A stretch of 64,000 bases of DNA from VXMO01 sp965205915 (GCA_965205915.1 OZ242191.1:2356001-2420000); one strand, 5' to 3'; shown: positions 45,850 through 56,296, counted from the first letter of the stretch. The notes: generated by a model from the sequence alone, not told the origin. Numbers and translations: made by a program.

Positions 45850-48069
45850 ATGAACCCAATTGAAGCAATCACTGAAGAGTTGGTGGGCGACGGCCAGCCT
45901 TCTCGCGCCCGGCTCGCGAAATTCTTCATGCTCTCGCATGTTGAGGATGACGGGCCGGTGCGGATCGACGGAACAAAGCTGGGAATCCTTGAGGCGCTGG
46001 GTTTGGAGTTGGACGAACCCAAGCTGGGAGCTTTCGCTGGTGCGCTGAACGCAATGGACTTCCCCGTCCAGTTGTTGATTCGCCAGCACTCGCCGGACCT
46101 GAGCCGACTGAGGCAGCGCCTCGAAGAGGAACAGCCGGACGGTCTGCCGCCGCAGACGACGGCGGCGGGGGAATCACTGCGCGGTCTGCTAACCGACATG
46201 GAGAACCGCGAGGGCGTCGTCGACCGGCGCTTCTACGCCGTCTGCGACTTCGAGCGCGTCGACGACCTCCGCGGGCTGATGACCCGCTCGGGGCTATCGG
46301 TCAATCTGATGAAGGGTCGTCAACTGCGGATGCTCATCCATGCGTCCACACTCGGCGGGTCGCCTCGCGAGCTCGACGACAGCATGAGCGCCGAGGTCGA
46401 GATCCGCCGCCGTGAGATTCGCGTCAACGGAGAACTCAGACGATCGCTACACCTGGGCAAGTGGCCCCGCACGCTCATACCGGGTTTCCTGCAGGTGCTG
46501 ATGGCATCGGGCTCAAGGATGGATGTATCGATCCACTTAGGCCCCATTCCCGCCGATCAAGCATCCAGGACGCTCGAATGGCAGAAGGTGCGATTCGAAT
46601 CGGCACGGGCGCTATCAATGCGGCGGGGTCGGTCAATGTCGCCAGAGGCCGAGATTGCCCTTGAGGACGTGAGCCGACTTCGGGACGACGTGCAGCGGGG
46701 CAGGGAGCGGCTCTTTCATTCATCACTCTCAATAACCCTCCATGCCCGAGACGCTGCGGAGCTCAAGGAGATCACCAATCGAACGCGCGCCCACTTCGCG
46801 GCAACCCTTGGCCGGTTGGACACACTGCCGTTTCGGCAGCGCGAGGGGCTGGTTTCGGCGCTGCCTCTTGGACTGAACTCAATCGCGACCTGGCGAACAT
46901 TGGACACATCTTCGCTCGCGAGGCTCTTCCCCTTCTCTCCGCCCGATCTCGACACGCGCAGCGGCACGCTCTACGGCATTGACTTGAGGTCGTCGTCGCC
47001 CATCGTCTATGACCCGTTCGACGGCAGTCACCTGAATGCCAATACGGCCGTGCTCGCTAGATCCGGCAGCGGCAAGTCTTTCGCGACGAAACTCGGCGTT
47101 CTGCGCGGGCTGTGCCGCGGCGTCACCGCCTATGTAATCGACCCGGAGGGCGAGTATGCCGACATGGCGCGGGCTGCGGGTGGTCGCGTGCTCTCGCCGG
47201 GTGTGCCGGGGCAGGGCATGAATCCCTTCGTCATCGACCGCTCCGACGCCGAGGAACTCCTGTTACGAATCGGCAGCCTACGCCGCCTGATCGAGGTCAT
47301 GGTCGGTGAGCCGCTGGGCGCAGAGCGCCGGTCGGCGCTCGATGACGCGCTCGCCACCTACTACATGGAGCCGCGTGAACGCACTGGGTTCGCCGATTTC
47401 TACAACCACCTCGTCGAGCACGGCGACGGTGTCCTGCACAAGCTGCTGAGGCCGTTTGCGACGGGCAGCCTGCGTCACCTGCTGTCAGACGAAGGCGACG
47501 ACCTGCTCACGAGGGAAGCGCCCGTGACCGTGTTCGATCTCCGGCTCCTTGAGCCCGAGCTGAGACCGGCGGCGGCGATGGTCTGCACGGAGACCGTGTG
47601 GACGGCGGCGGCCCGCAATCCGAAGCCGCGGCTGCTCGTCGTCGACGAGGTCTGGTCGATCATGCAGCACCCACAGGGAGCTGCGTTCATGGTGAGCATG
47701 GCCAAACGCGCCCGCAAGCATCGGCTCGGCCTCCAATTCATCACGCAGGACGTCCAGGATCTGCTGTCCGAGGACACGTCCCGCGCCATCACCGGCCACT
47801 CCGGTAGGGCACTGCTCCAGAACGCCGCCTTCAAGCTCCTGCTCCAGCAGGACGCCGCCGCCATCGGCACCGTCGGCGACGCCTTTGATCTGCCGGAAGA
47901 CCTACAGCGCTGGCTGATTTCCTGCCCGCGAGGAGACGGCCTGCTCCTGGCGAAAGGCGGCCGCTTTCCCATCCGTATCGAGGCCACAAAAGAAGAAACC
48001 GCTGTCATCGAGTGGCGGCCGGGCAGACATCGCCCGCCAACCGCCGCCACGAAAGGAGAACAACTATGA
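45850..48069 (+). CDS. VirB4/TraE-family conjugation ATPase
   Basis: This 739-residue ATPase powers the type IV secretion channel. Walker A is RSGSGKS (404-410), followed by AYVIDPEGEYADMARAAGG. Walker B is LLVVDEVWSIM (D599, E600), then the VirB4-type HRLGLQFITQDVQDLLSED and ALLQNAAFKLLLQQ. The N-terminal half is the usual VirB4 interaction region. ATG at 45850 (AGGAG seven bases upstream) is chosen over an earlier in-frame ATG. It overlaps the coupling-protein gene start by four bases. Confidence 0.93.
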   Translation: MNPIEAITEELVGDGQPSRARLAKFFMLSHVEDDGPVRIDGTKLGILEALGLELDEPKLGAFAGALNAMDFPVQLLIRQHSPDLSRLRQRLEEEQPDGLPPQTTAAGESLRGLLTDMENREGVVDRRFYAVCDFERVDDLRGLMTRSGLSVNLMKGRQLRMLIHASTLGGSPRELDDSMSAEVEIRRREIRVNGELRRSLHLGKWPRTLIPGFLQVLMASGSRMDVSIHLGPIPADQASRTLEWQKVRFESARALSMRRGRSMSPEAEIALEDVSRLRDDVQRGRERLFHSSLSITLHARDAAELKEITNRTRAHFAATLGRLDTLPFRQREGLVSALPLGLNSIATWRTLDTSSLARLFPFSPPDLDTRSGTLYGIDLRSSSPIVYDPFDGSHLNANTAVLARSGSGKSFATKLGVLRGLCRGVTAYVIDPEGEYADMARAAGGRVLSPGVPGQGMNPFVIDRSDAEELLLRIGSLRRLIEVMVGEPLGAERRSALDDALATYYMEPRERTGFADFYNHLVEHGDGVLHKLLRPFATGSLRHLLSDEGDDLLTREAPVTVFDLRLLEPELRPAAAMVCTETVWTAAARNPKPRLLVVDEVWSIMQHPQGAAFMVSMAKRARKHRLGLQFITQDVQDLLSEDTSRAITGHSGRALLQNAAFKLLLQQDAAAIGTVGDAFDLPEDLQRWLISCPRGDGLLLAKGGRFPIRIEATKEETAVIEWRPGRHRPPTAATKGEQL

Positions 48070-50663
48070 ACCCATTCAAGTGGATAACCGGATCTCGGAA
48101 GAAGGGTGCGCCAATCCTGCTGTCCATCACGCCCCCGCGCACCGGCCAACGCACCATGCTCGGCGTCGAGAACCTTCTCCAATCCATCGCCGTGCCCGAG
48201 CCCTTCTCGCTCGAACTGGTTGGCGATCGAGACGGGGTGAGGCTGCTCGTTCGCTGCCTGGATTCACAGGTGGTACGCCGCCAGATCGCCTTGCATTATC
48301 CCCAAGCCCGCGTCGAATTGATCACCACAGGTGACGATCCCCTGAGCGTTCCTGAAGACCAGGAGGCGTGGACCATGACGCTTCGGTCGAGCGGGCCGGA
48401 CCAGGTTCCGCTTCGCCAATTCCGCGACACCGATCTCGTCGACGAGGGGTCCGACCCCATGCTTGCCTTGGTCGGCGCAATGTCGGCACTGCGTGGCGGT
48501 GAAAGAATCGTGTCGCGCCTGCTGCTTCGTTCGCTCGGCCCTCAGTGGTCCGCCGCTTATCAACAGGAGGAGATTCGTCGATCTACCTATCGCAGTGCCG
48601 CAACCGAAGAGGCGCGCGTTAACCATGGTGAAATCGCGCGGCTGATGCTGCTTGCCGGAGGGGCCTTTGTCGGATTAAGAACCTGGCAATTCTGGCAGGA
48701 GGGCGATGTTCTGCGGGCCATCGCAGTTGCGGGCGGCGCGGCGCTCGCGGTGGTCGTTTTGGGAGTCTTGTGGGCACGATTCGGTAATCGAACGCCCCGC
48801 TTCTACGACCCGCAACTGGTCAAGGAGAAGGTGTCGCGCACGGCCTTCGGCGCCGTGCTTCAGGTGACAGCCATCGTGCCGCATGACGAGGGCAGGCGTC
48901 ACGCGAAGGAACTCCTCGATGATGTCGCTGCGGCCTACCGTCACTACGATAACCCCGCCGGAGCCCAGTTTGTCGTCGGCAAGATCCGGCCCGCCCCTGA
49001 AGCAATCGAACTCCAAGCCCCCGGTCCGGGACTCTTCGGCAAGCGCAGCGTTCTCGGTGTCAGGGAGGTAGCCAGCCTGTGGCATCCGCCCAATCCCGGC
49101 GACGAGACGCCGCCGGTCGAGCGCACCGGCTCGCGCGTTCTTCTGCCTTCACCCCAGGATGTCAGCCGAGGGGCCCACGTCGGTAATTCCACCGGCGGTT
49201 CCGCCGGTGAGATTCGTTTCGCCGACGACCTGCTGCGCCGTCATCACCTCTACGTCGCCCGCACTCGCATGGGCAAGTCGACGCTCATGCAACACATCGT
49301 GGCCCACAAGATGCGGGAGAAGGCGGAGGGCAGGGACGGGGACGCCATCGTCGTCATCGACCCCCACGCCGACCTCGTTGCCTCGCTCTTGGAACACGTG
49401 CCGGAATCACTGGCCGACCAGGTTCGGGTGATTGACCTTGCGGACCCGAATGGCGCGCCCGGCATCAACCTGCTCGACACCCGGATTTTCACCGACCGTG
49501 ACCGCACGGCAGACTCCGTCGTGCGCATCGCGAAAGGGCTGTGGGACCAGTGGGGCCCGCGGATGCAGTCGATCCTCGAACAGATCGTCAAGACGCTGCA
49601 TGAGGCCAACGAGAGCATGGAGGTGGACAACCAATACACGATTCTCGACGGCTTGCCCCTACTTGCTTCCGAGAACGGCAAGTTCAGGTCGCGGGTTCTG
49701 AAGAAAGTGGAAGACATCCATTTGCTGGAGTGGTGGGCGCGAGACTTCAATAGTTGGCACAAGCAGTACAGGTCCGAGGCGCTCGCGCCCGTCCAAACCC
49801 GCCTGTCCTACTACGCCACGTCCAAGCGCGCACGGGCCATCCTCGGCCAGCGCCGCTCGACCATCGACATCCGGCAGACCATCCGTGAGGGTGGCATCCT
49901 CTTCGTCTCGACGGCGCAGGGAGTCGCCGGTCGCGACGTGTCCGCCCTCGTCGGCTCGTCCCTGCTCAACCTTGTCGACGCCGTGATCCGCGAGCAGGGC
50001 GAGCGGCCCATCAGGGAACGCCGAGGAGTGCTCGTCGTCGTTGACGAGATGCAATCCATGCCGGGTGTGGACTACGATTCCATGCTGTCCGAGTTGGGGA
50101 AGTTCGGCGCCAGCTTCGTGCTCGCGACCCAGAGCCTCGCCAAGCTCGACGATCTATCCGATACCATGCGCCACAGCCTGTTGGCCAACGTCGGTTGTCT
50201 GGCGGTGTTTCAGGTGGCCGCGTCAGACGCGCGGCAGTTGGTCGGCGAGCTCGGCACGGATCGCGTGAGCCAGGACGACATTACATCGCTACCCGTTCAT
50301 CACTGCTACGTCCGGGCAACAGTCGGGACCGAGCGGATGCCGGCCTTTTCGATGATGGTCCGCAAGCCGGAGCCCGGCAACACGACACTCGCCCAACAAA
50401 TTCGCGACGAGACGGTGCACTACACCACGAGCCACGAGACTCTAACCACCCGCGACGCCAGCCTTGATCGGCTGGTCGAGCAATACCGGAGTGGCATCGA
50501 CGAAATGGCTACGGAGATCCAACAGCCACCTCCGCAGCCTCCCAAGCAAGAGACCCAGCAGAACAACGGCAAGAAGCAGCATCGCAGGAAAAAGAACAAG
50601 AACGACCAACAGAAGGGGCGCCGAAAAGGCAATGCGCAATCGCCCAAGGGAAGGGAGGACTGA
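48066..50663 (+). CDS. VirD4/TraD-type conjugative coupling ATPase
   Basis: This 865-residue protein recruits DNA to the secretion channel. A hydrophobic pair near residues 195-240 (LMLLAGGAFVGL, AIAVAGGAALAVVVLGVLWA) anchors it in the membrane. Walker A is RTRMGKST (399-406), then AIVVIDPHADLVASLLEHVP; Walker B is VLVVVDEMQSM (D660, E661). LATQSLAKLDDLSDTMRHSL is typical of the DUF87/TraG-like group. The last 50 residues are glutamine/lysine-rich. ATG at 48066 follows AAAGGAG. Its stop overlaps the next ATG (TGATG). Confidence 0.88.
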   Translation: MNPFKWITGSRKKGAPILLSITPPRTGQRTMLGVENLLQSIAVPEPFSLELVGDRDGVRLLVRCLDSQVVRRQIALHYPQARVELITTGDDPLSVPEDQEAWTMTLRSSGPDQVPLRQFRDTDLVDEGSDPMLALVGAMSALRGGERIVSRLLLRSLGPQWSAAYQQEEIRRSTYRSAATEEARVNHGEIARLMLLAGGAFVGLRTWQFWQEGDVLRAIAVAGGAALAVVVLGVLWARFGNRTPRFYDPQLVKEKVSRTAFGAVLQVTAIVPHDEGRRHAKELLDDVAAAYRHYDNPAGAQFVVGKIRPAPEAIELQAPGPGLFGKRSVLGVREVASLWHPPNPGDETPPVERTGSRVLLPSPQDVSRGAHVGNSTGGSAGEIRFADDLLRRHHLYVARTRMGKSTLMQHIVAHKMREKAEGRDGDAIVVIDPHADLVASLLEHVPESLADQVRVIDLADPNGAPGINLLDTRIFTDRDRTADSVVRIAKGLWDQWGPRMQSILEQIVKTLHEANESMEVDNQYTILDGLPLLASENGKFRSRVLKKVEDIHLLEWWARDFNSWHKQYRSEALAPVQTRLSYYATSKRARAILGQRRSTIDIRQTIREGGILFVSTAQGVAGRDVSALVGSSLLNLVDAVIREQGERPIRERRGVLVVVDEMQSMPGVDYDSMLSELGKFGASFVLATQSLAKLDDLSDTMRHSLLANVGCLAVFQVAASDARQLVGELGTDRVSQDDITSLPVHHCYVRATVGTERMPAFSMMVRKPEPGNTTLAQQIRDETVHYTTSHETLTTRDASLDRLVEQYRSGIDEMATEIQQPPPQPPKQETQQNNGKKQHRRKKNKNDQQKGRRKGNAQSPKGRED

Positions 50664-52276
50664 TGACAGGCAATAGGGCAGTGACAGACATTCTCCGAGT
50701 GTTATCCGAAACGCCGTTTCTGCACCGGGGCGAACTGGCATCCTTTTCTTGGTGGTCAGAGTCGGGCATATACAAGGCTGTCGACCGCCTTCAACAGGCG
50801 GGGCTGATTGCGTCCGTGCCGCACGCCACGGAGACGCAGAACCACATGGAGCATTACTACCTAACCGCCGCGGGGCTCAGGGAAGTGGCGAGTTACACGG
50901 ATGGCGGCTTGGATGAGGCCCTGCGAGCTCGACCTGTGTCGGCCCAGTGGCAGAGACTCCTTTTGGAACGGCTTGATTCCCTAGCCGCCGTCTACTCCGT
51001 TGCCGAAGCGATCTCAGCCGTATCGACTCCCCTCAGCATTCGACTCTATCGTGCGGCTCCCATTGATGCTGCCGTCACACTGCCGGATGGCCGGGTCATT
51101 GGCATCGTGAGGCTGGGCAAGATGTCCGATAGGACGGCCTTCGCCAAACGGATGCAGCGACTTAACGAGGGGCCGCTGCCTGGGGCGGTAGTGCTGCTCG
51201 TTCCGAACGAGATAAGGCTTCGTCACACTCGACGGATTCTCTCTCGGCCGCGCGTTCGCACGTTCATCGCCCTTGAATCAGAGGCGGTCGCCACCGACGC
51301 TGATGAACCGATATGGCACATGCCCGGGACAACCGCTCGACTCAACATGGAATCGGTGGTTAGGCAAGTCGTTCGAGGCGGACGAATTCCCGTTGAGCCA
51401 CCCCTTGTCACGGCCACGCTGCCGGAGACACTTCCGGTCGACCGTTCGCTGGCACACATGCCAACGCATCTGCTCCCATCCGCCCTGCATCCCGCCGACA
51501 AGCGGGTCCTCGATGTGCTTTCCGACTGGCCGGGTATCAGGACCGAAACCCTGCGCGAACTCCTTGACCTTAGTGCGTCCCGATTCTCCCAGATCGGCAC
51601 GAGGCTGAAAGAGGCCCGACTAATCCAAGCCTTTCGAATGGACGGGAACCGGCTCGCGCTAACGGACCATGCGCTTGGCTTGCTTGCGCGACGGGATCGC
51701 GCAGCCGTGGGTGTCGCCCGCCAACGCTGGAGCATGGGTGAAACCGGCCCCGGTAAGTCCATTGACTGGCGAGACATTCCTGGACGGCAGATACGTCAGC
51801 TCCTCCGCCACATCGACCATACGGACGCCGTCCACACGTACCTCGCGTCCACCGTTGCCTCAGCGCGAATGCAGGGCTGGGATGTAGTTCAACTGGACCC
51901 GCCGCACCGCGCCTCGCGCTACTTCTGGCATGATGGCGGTCAACGCTCTGTCCACCCCGATGCCTTCTTCATGCTACGACGAGGCGATGAGACCCAAGCC
52001 TTCTTCCTCGAATGGGAACGCCGAGCCGTCCGCCCAAGCACCATGCGAGACCGTCTGGCTCCCTACCTCCGCTACTACAGCACCAAACGCCCGCTGGACG
52101 ACCACGGGGTCATGCCCACCGTCCTAATCGTCCTGGAAGACGAGATCACCGCCACACATTTCCGGCGGGTCGCGGAGCGGGAGATGGAGCGGATAGCTGT
52201 GGGGGTGCCGCTTGCCGTCAATCGAGCCGATAGCAAAAGACACTCTCTAGCATGGGTCGGCGAGTGCTTGAAGTAG
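50663..52276 (+). CDS. Replication-relaxation family protein (probable mobilisation factor)
   Basis: This 537-residue protein carries an N-terminal winged helix (ILRVLSETPFLHRGELASFS, IYKAVDRLQQAGLIASV), a second winged helix in the middle (RVLDVLSDWPGIRTETLREL) and a C-terminal nuclease-like segment with HPDAFFMLRRGDETQAFFLE-WERR, a D...ExxR variant of the PD-(D/E)XK pattern. Replication-relaxation proteins accompany VirD4-like genes on Gram-positive and Chloroflexota elements and are thought to act at the transfer origin. Its ATG overlaps the coupling-protein stop. No separate relaxase gene was seen in the window. Confidence 0.75.
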   Translation: MTGNRAVTDILRVLSETPFLHRGELASFSWWSESGIYKAVDRLQQAGLIASVPHATETQNHMEHYYLTAAGLREVASYTDGGLDEALRARPVSAQWQRLLLERLDSLAAVYSVAEAISAVSTPLSIRLYRAAPIDAAVTLPDGRVIGIVRLGKMSDRTAFAKRMQRLNEGPLPGAVVLLVPNEIRLRHTRRILSRPRVRTFIALESEAVATDADEPIWHMPGTTARLNMESVVRQVVRGGRIPVEPPLVTATLPETLPVDRSLAHMPTHLLPSALHPADKRVLDVLSDWPGIRTETLRELLDLSASRFSQIGTRLKEARLIQAFRMDGNRLALTDHALGLLARRDRAAVGVARQRWSMGETGPGKSIDWRDIPGRQIRQLLRHIDHTDAVHTYLASTVASARMQGWDVVQLDPPHRASRYFWHDGGQRSVHPDAFFMLRRGDETQAFFLEWERRAVRPSTMRDRLAPYLRYYSTKRPLDDHGVMPTVLIVLEDEITATHFRRVAEREMERIAVGVPLAVNRADSKRHSLAWVGECLK

Positions 52277-52745
52277 TCAGCCCACTCTCGCCGGCATAGG
52301 CCAGCCAGGGCGTACTCGATTGCGAATTCGAGTAAGTTTCCCAAGCGGCAAGTTCGATACATAACGAGGCATTCAATTTGCTTGGGGATGCCGAAGCTGG
52401 TAGCGTTGAGTCGCACAGCCCAAGGCTTGGTACGGGTTAGCTCCTAGGCTGGCTGTGTGTACGTGCGATGCGGAATGGAGCGAGAGAAGACAGCAGGTTG
52501 TTGAAAGTCTTGGTGCCTTGCTGTTGAAGCAATGTGCTAGAGGATTGTTCTGTCGGTGAATGTTCAGCGCTGGTCAAGGTACATCGGACAGGATGGCTCG
52601 GGAGGGAAAGGCGACCAGCGTCGGAACGCTCGCAACTTCACCCGCATATGGGACCGACCCAAGGATTCAGGCGTTTAAGGCTGGTTGTGTCCCTCAAGTG
52701 CGGCTGACTCCAACCATGACCACTTCAATTTTTGCAGGACCTGCG
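52277..52745. other. Intergenic region between conjugation operon and defence cargo
   Basis: About 470 bases with no separate gene seen. The frame of the next methyltransferase is open back to 52560, but the extension is not typical of the family. The region probably holds the promoter for the methyltransferase operon. Confidence 0.4.
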
Positions 52746-53870
52746 ATGCGGCCCGTAAGACGGGTTGTGGATCTTTTCTGTGGGGTAGGTGGCCTTAGCT
52801 TGGGGGCGGCACGAGCCGGTTTATCTGTGCATGGTGCCGTCGACAACGATGCCCGCACACTCGAGTCGCATAGTGGGAACTTCCCAGGAACCCGGCACGT
52901 GCAGGCTGATATTTCGGGGCTTTCAGGTGACGACCTCAGAAAGAAATTGTCTCTAGGTGAATCCGAAGTTGACGGCATCATAGGGGGGCCCCCGTGCCAA
53001 GGTTTTAGTACGATTGGAAAGAGGAGCCGCAACGATGAACGCAACCGATCATTCGTCGACTTCTTCCGCCTTGTAGCCGAGATCCGCCCAAGGTTCTTTC
53101 TCGCCGAAAATGTGCCGGGGATAGCTCACCACAACTACGGCGAACTTCGCGATAGTGCAATGGACTTTGTTGACGGAACCTACACCTTACTGCCACCTAT
53201 GAAGCTCGCAGCCAATGACTATGCTGCCCCGACCAATCGTACGCGCGTTTTCTTCTTTGGCTTTCGTGCAGACTCTATGAATGCGCTTAGTGTCGAGAGC
53301 TTCATGGCAGCACAAACTGCGGAGACTACATGTGTCGAAGAGGCCCTTGCAGGACTACCCATTGAAATTGACCCCTCATGGCAACGTGAAGATCAAGGCT
53401 GGCGGACCGTTCATGCAACAAACGGACTAGGGTACTTTGCCCAGAGACTTCACGGCCACGTACCGATCAATGTCGGAGACGTAACCGCTCTGCGACGTCT
53501 GCGTGAAAAGAGCGAGGCGTCCGGTTCACTTGGAACAGTTCACTCCGACACGGTTCGCGAGAGGTACCGCCAAACAGAACTAGGGCGGTTTGATCCGGTT
53601 TCACGAGCCTATCGTTTAGCACCTGACGGCCTTTGCCCGACATTGAGAGCAGGCACGGGGCCGGACCGAGGAAGCTATCAGGCCGTTCGTCCTATACACC
53701 CGAAAGAGCCCCGGGTAATCACACCCCGCGAAGCTGCGAGGCTGCAGGGCTTCCCGGATTGGTTTCAGTTCCACGCTACCAAATGGCATAGCTTCAGACA
53801 GATAGGAAACAGCGTCAGCCCGCTCGTCGCCGAGCGTATTCTGAGTGTCGTGGCTAAAGCACTGTTGTGA
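52746..53870 (+). CDS. C5-cytosine DNA methyltransferase
   Basis: From ATG 52746 it is 374 residues; ATG 52716 is also possible. Motif I is VVDLFCGVGGLSLGAARAG, motif IV is IIGGPPCQGFSTIG with catalytic C84, motif VI is FFLAENVPG (ENV 121-123), motif VIII is APTNRTRVFFFGF and motif X is FRQIGNSVSPLVAERIL. The variable region between VIII and X holds the target-recognition domain. It leads a plus-strand operon with a GHKL ATPase, an unknown protein and Vsr. This arrangement resembles predicted MutL/MORC-type restriction-modification systems. Confidence 0.93.
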   Translation: MRPVRRVVDLFCGVGGLSLGAARAGLSVHGAVDNDARTLESHSGNFPGTRHVQADISGLSGDDLRKKLSLGESEVDGIIGGPPCQGFSTIGKRSRNDERNRSFVDFFRLVAEIRPRFFLAENVPGIAHHNYGELRDSAMDFVDGTYTLLPPMKLAANDYAAPTNRTRVFFFGFRADSMNALSVESFMAAQTAETTCVEEALAGLPIEIDPSWQREDQGWRTVHATNGLGYFAQRLHGHVPINVGDVTALRRLREKSEASGSLGTVHSDTVRERYRQTELGRFDPVSRAYRLAPDGLCPTLRAGTGPDRGSYQAVRPIHPKEPRVITPREAARLQGFPDWFQFHATKWHSFRQIGNSVSPLVAERILSVVAKALL

Positions 53871-53901
53871 ACGAAATCTTCTTGATAGCTGGGAGGTCCC
53901 C

Positions 53902-55311
53902 ATGACAAACGTAAGACAAGTGAGGCAATACGAATCGGTAGATGCCTCTCCAGTAAAGTCATTCTTCGTGTCGATGTTGACCAGAGACATCAAACTCGAA
54001 GAGGCCATTCTTGATCTCCTGGACAATTGTGTTGACGGCATTCTTCGCTCAAACGTTGAAAAGCGGACTGATTCGTACGAGGGATTCGGTGCCGACATTG
54101 AGTTCAATGCTGATTCCTTTTCCATTTCCGATAACTGCGGGGGCATACCCTGGGGCCTGCACGAATATGCCTTTAGGATGGGACGTTCTCCAGACAGGCC
54201 GCCAGATGCTCCAGGATCGGTCGGTGTCTACGGGATCGGAATGAAGAGGGCAATATTTAAGATCGGCAAACAGTGCCTCATATCTACGCGTCATGAGAAT
54301 GACCAATATGAAGTGGAGATCAACCCCGACTGGATAACAGATGAATCGTTGTGGACGATACCTGTACGGGAAAGTACGAGAACGTCTGACGAGGATGGAA
54401 CTGAGATCGTTATAGGCGACTTGCGTGAAGGTATTGCAGAAACTTTTGGCGAGTCTAATACGAGCTTCAAATCCGAGTTGATGCGGCTAATAGCTACTCA
54501 CTACGCATACATAATCGAGAAAGGCTTCCGCGTCACCGTAAATGGAGATGTCGTACGGCCGCGTACGGCTAAATTGGTATTTGACGCGGCCAAGCAGGGA
54601 AGTGAATCATTGTTGCCGTTCGTATTTAGCGGGGCCATAAACGACGTGGACGTTTACTTGGCTGTTGGACTAACGAGACCCATTCCAGAGCAAGGTGAGA
54701 TTCTAGACGAACAGGAGGCCACCAGATATTCTTCGATTGATGCTGGATGGACAATCCTTTGCAATGGTAGAGCGGTGCTCTACTGTGATCGCAGCGAGTT
54801 GACTGGTTGGGGAGAGGCAGGCGTACCACGTTACCACACGCAATTTATCGCAATCTCTGGCATCGTGGATTTCCGTTGCGACGACGCATCGAAACTGCCG
54901 ACAACAACGACGAAACGCGGAATAGATGCCTCCTCGCCTGTCTACCTGCAAGCAAAAAACAAGATGCGGGAGGGAATGCGACTCTTCACTGACTACACCA
55001 ACAAGTGGAAGGGTAGGGCAGACGAGGCGAAGAGGCACATTGAAGGAGTCCGGCAACTTCCGTTGGATCAACTTAAGCAAGCCACTCGGAACTTGACCCT
55101 TAGTTCGACACGTGCCTTGGCGGGCGGCCAGCAATTTAAGCCGAGACTTCCCGTCCCTAAGGATCTTGAACCTACTAGGCGCCGAATTAGCTTTGTGAGG
55201 AACCTCGAGGCCATAGAAAGTGTAGCCGAGTACTTTGACGAGCCTGCACTGAGTGCAGCGGAGGTCGGTGAAAGGTGCTTTGATTTGGTCTTAGAGGAAG
55301 CACAAGGATGA
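53902..55311 (+). CDS. GHKL (MutL/MORC-like) ATPase of the second restriction cluster
   Basis: This 469-residue protein starts MTNVRQVRQYESVDASPVKS at ATG 53902 (GGGAGGTCCCC upstream). ATP-site motifs are LEEAILDLLDNCVDGILRSN (N-box E-LLDN--D), SISDNCGGIPWG (D--GGI) and VGVYGIGMKRAIFKIG (G-box). A C-terminal coiled-coil-like helix follows (KNKMREGMRLFTDYTNKWKG). It is distinct in sequence from the GHKL protein of the Z1 operon. It probably acts as an ATP-driven clamp or switch in restriction; that role is inferred from the family. The stop overlaps the next ATG. Confidence 0.85.
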   Translation: MTNVRQVRQYESVDASPVKSFFVSMLTRDIKLEEAILDLLDNCVDGILRSNVEKRTDSYEGFGADIEFNADSFSISDNCGGIPWGLHEYAFRMGRSPDRPPDAPGSVGVYGIGMKRAIFKIGKQCLISTRHENDQYEVEINPDWITDESLWTIPVRESTRTSDEDGTEIVIGDLREGIAETFGESNTSFKSELMRLIATHYAYIIEKGFRVTVNGDVVRPRTAKLVFDAAKQGSESLLPFVFSGAINDVDVYLAVGLTRPIPEQGEILDEQEATRYSSIDAGWTILCNGRAVLYCDRSELTGWGEAGVPRYHTQFIAISGIVDFRCDDASKLPTTTTKRGIDASSPVYLQAKNKMREGMRLFTDYTNKWKGRADEAKRHIEGVRQLPLDQLKQATRNLTLSSTRALAGGQQFKPRLPVPKDLEPTRRRISFVRNLEAIESVAEYFDEPALSAAEVGERCFDLVLEEAQG

Positions 55312-56276
55312 GAACCCCGCCGTACCACCTTCGGCTAAACAAAACGGCTGATAGGCTGGCTTTCATTGAGGTGATCGGGCGTTTGGATAGGCTCGGCGGA
55401 AACAGCTTGTCTGAGTATGCCTACCATGGATTGGGAGGCCCTTACCTAGAAGAATACCGCCTTATGTACGAAGCATTCCCGGAAATGGAGATGGTCTCAA
55501 TAGAGCGACATGGCGAGACGATAAAGAGGCAGCGATTCCACAGACCATCTACGCGTATTCGATTGGAGAACAGTGAGCTGTCGTCGTATATCGCGGCCTT
55601 CGACCCCGGGGCGAGCAAGACTGTGTTCTGGTTAGATTTCAATGATTTGACTTACAGTAACTTTGAACAATTTATGGCCTTGCTTCCTGTCGTGAATCGC
55701 TTCAGTGTACTAAAAATGACACTTAAGTGCGATCCGAAACGGTGGAAGTCCACTGACTCCAGTGGCAGGAATGGCAAGGGGGAAGTTTTTCGCTCCATGT
55801 TTTCTGCCCTAATGCCGAATCCTGACGCTCAGATTCCTGGCACATTGGCTGCCTTCGCTGCCCTGCTTCAGAGTATGTTGCGGGTGGCAGTGGAACAGAG
55901 CCTTCCGCCCTCTGCCTCTGACTCGACATTTGTACCGGTGTCCTCGTTTTATTACGCTGACGGCATCGGTATGTTCACCCTTACCGGATTGGTTTGTGAA
56001 GAAGGAGACAGAGCGTCAGTAATCCGAGCGTATCGTGACTGGAGCTTAGTTAATTTCGACTGGAATCCCCCGAAGCGTATAGATCTGCCATTTCTGAGTA
56101 CGAAGGAAAGGCTGGCGCTACAGGATCTGTTGCCAGCTGAGGACGATCCTGGCGACCTGCTGAATACGCGCCTTGGGTACTTGATTGATGACGACATGGA
56201 AAAGTCAGTTGGGGCGCTTGAGCAATATGCAATCTTTCACAGACATGCTCCCTACATAATGAAAGCCATTCCATAG
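55308..56276 (+). CDS. Unrecognised protein of the methyltransferase-GHKL-Vsr cluster
   Basis: This 322-residue protein starts MRTPPYHLRLNKTADRLAFI and overlaps the GHKL stop (ATGA). The N-terminal half hints at a Rossmann/methyltransferase-like layout: AYHGLGGPYLEEYRLMYEAF (G-rich loop), MEMVSIERHGETIKRQRF (acidic strand end) and KTVFWLDFNDLTYSNFEQFM. Canonical SAM motifs are incomplete, and there is no nuclease motif I can identify. No family name is given. Its tight coupling to the GHKL gene suggests a direct functional partner, possibly the recognition or effector subunit. Confidence 0.7.
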   Translation: MRTPPYHLRLNKTADRLAFIEVIGRLDRLGGNSLSEYAYHGLGGPYLEEYRLMYEAFPEMEMVSIERHGETIKRQRFHRPSTRIRLENSELSSYIAAFDPGASKTVFWLDFNDLTYSNFEQFMALLPVVNRFSVLKMTLKCDPKRWKSTDSSGRNGKGEVFRSMFSALMPNPDAQIPGTLAAFAALLQSMLRVAVEQSLPPSASDSTFVPVSSFYYADGIGMFTLTGLVCEEGDRASVIRAYRDWSLVNFDWNPPKRIDLPFLSTKERLALQDLLPAEDDPGDLLNTRLGYLIDDDMEKSVGALEQYAIFHRHAPYIMKAIP

Positions 56277-56296
56277 GTAGCCACAGGCACCCGACA

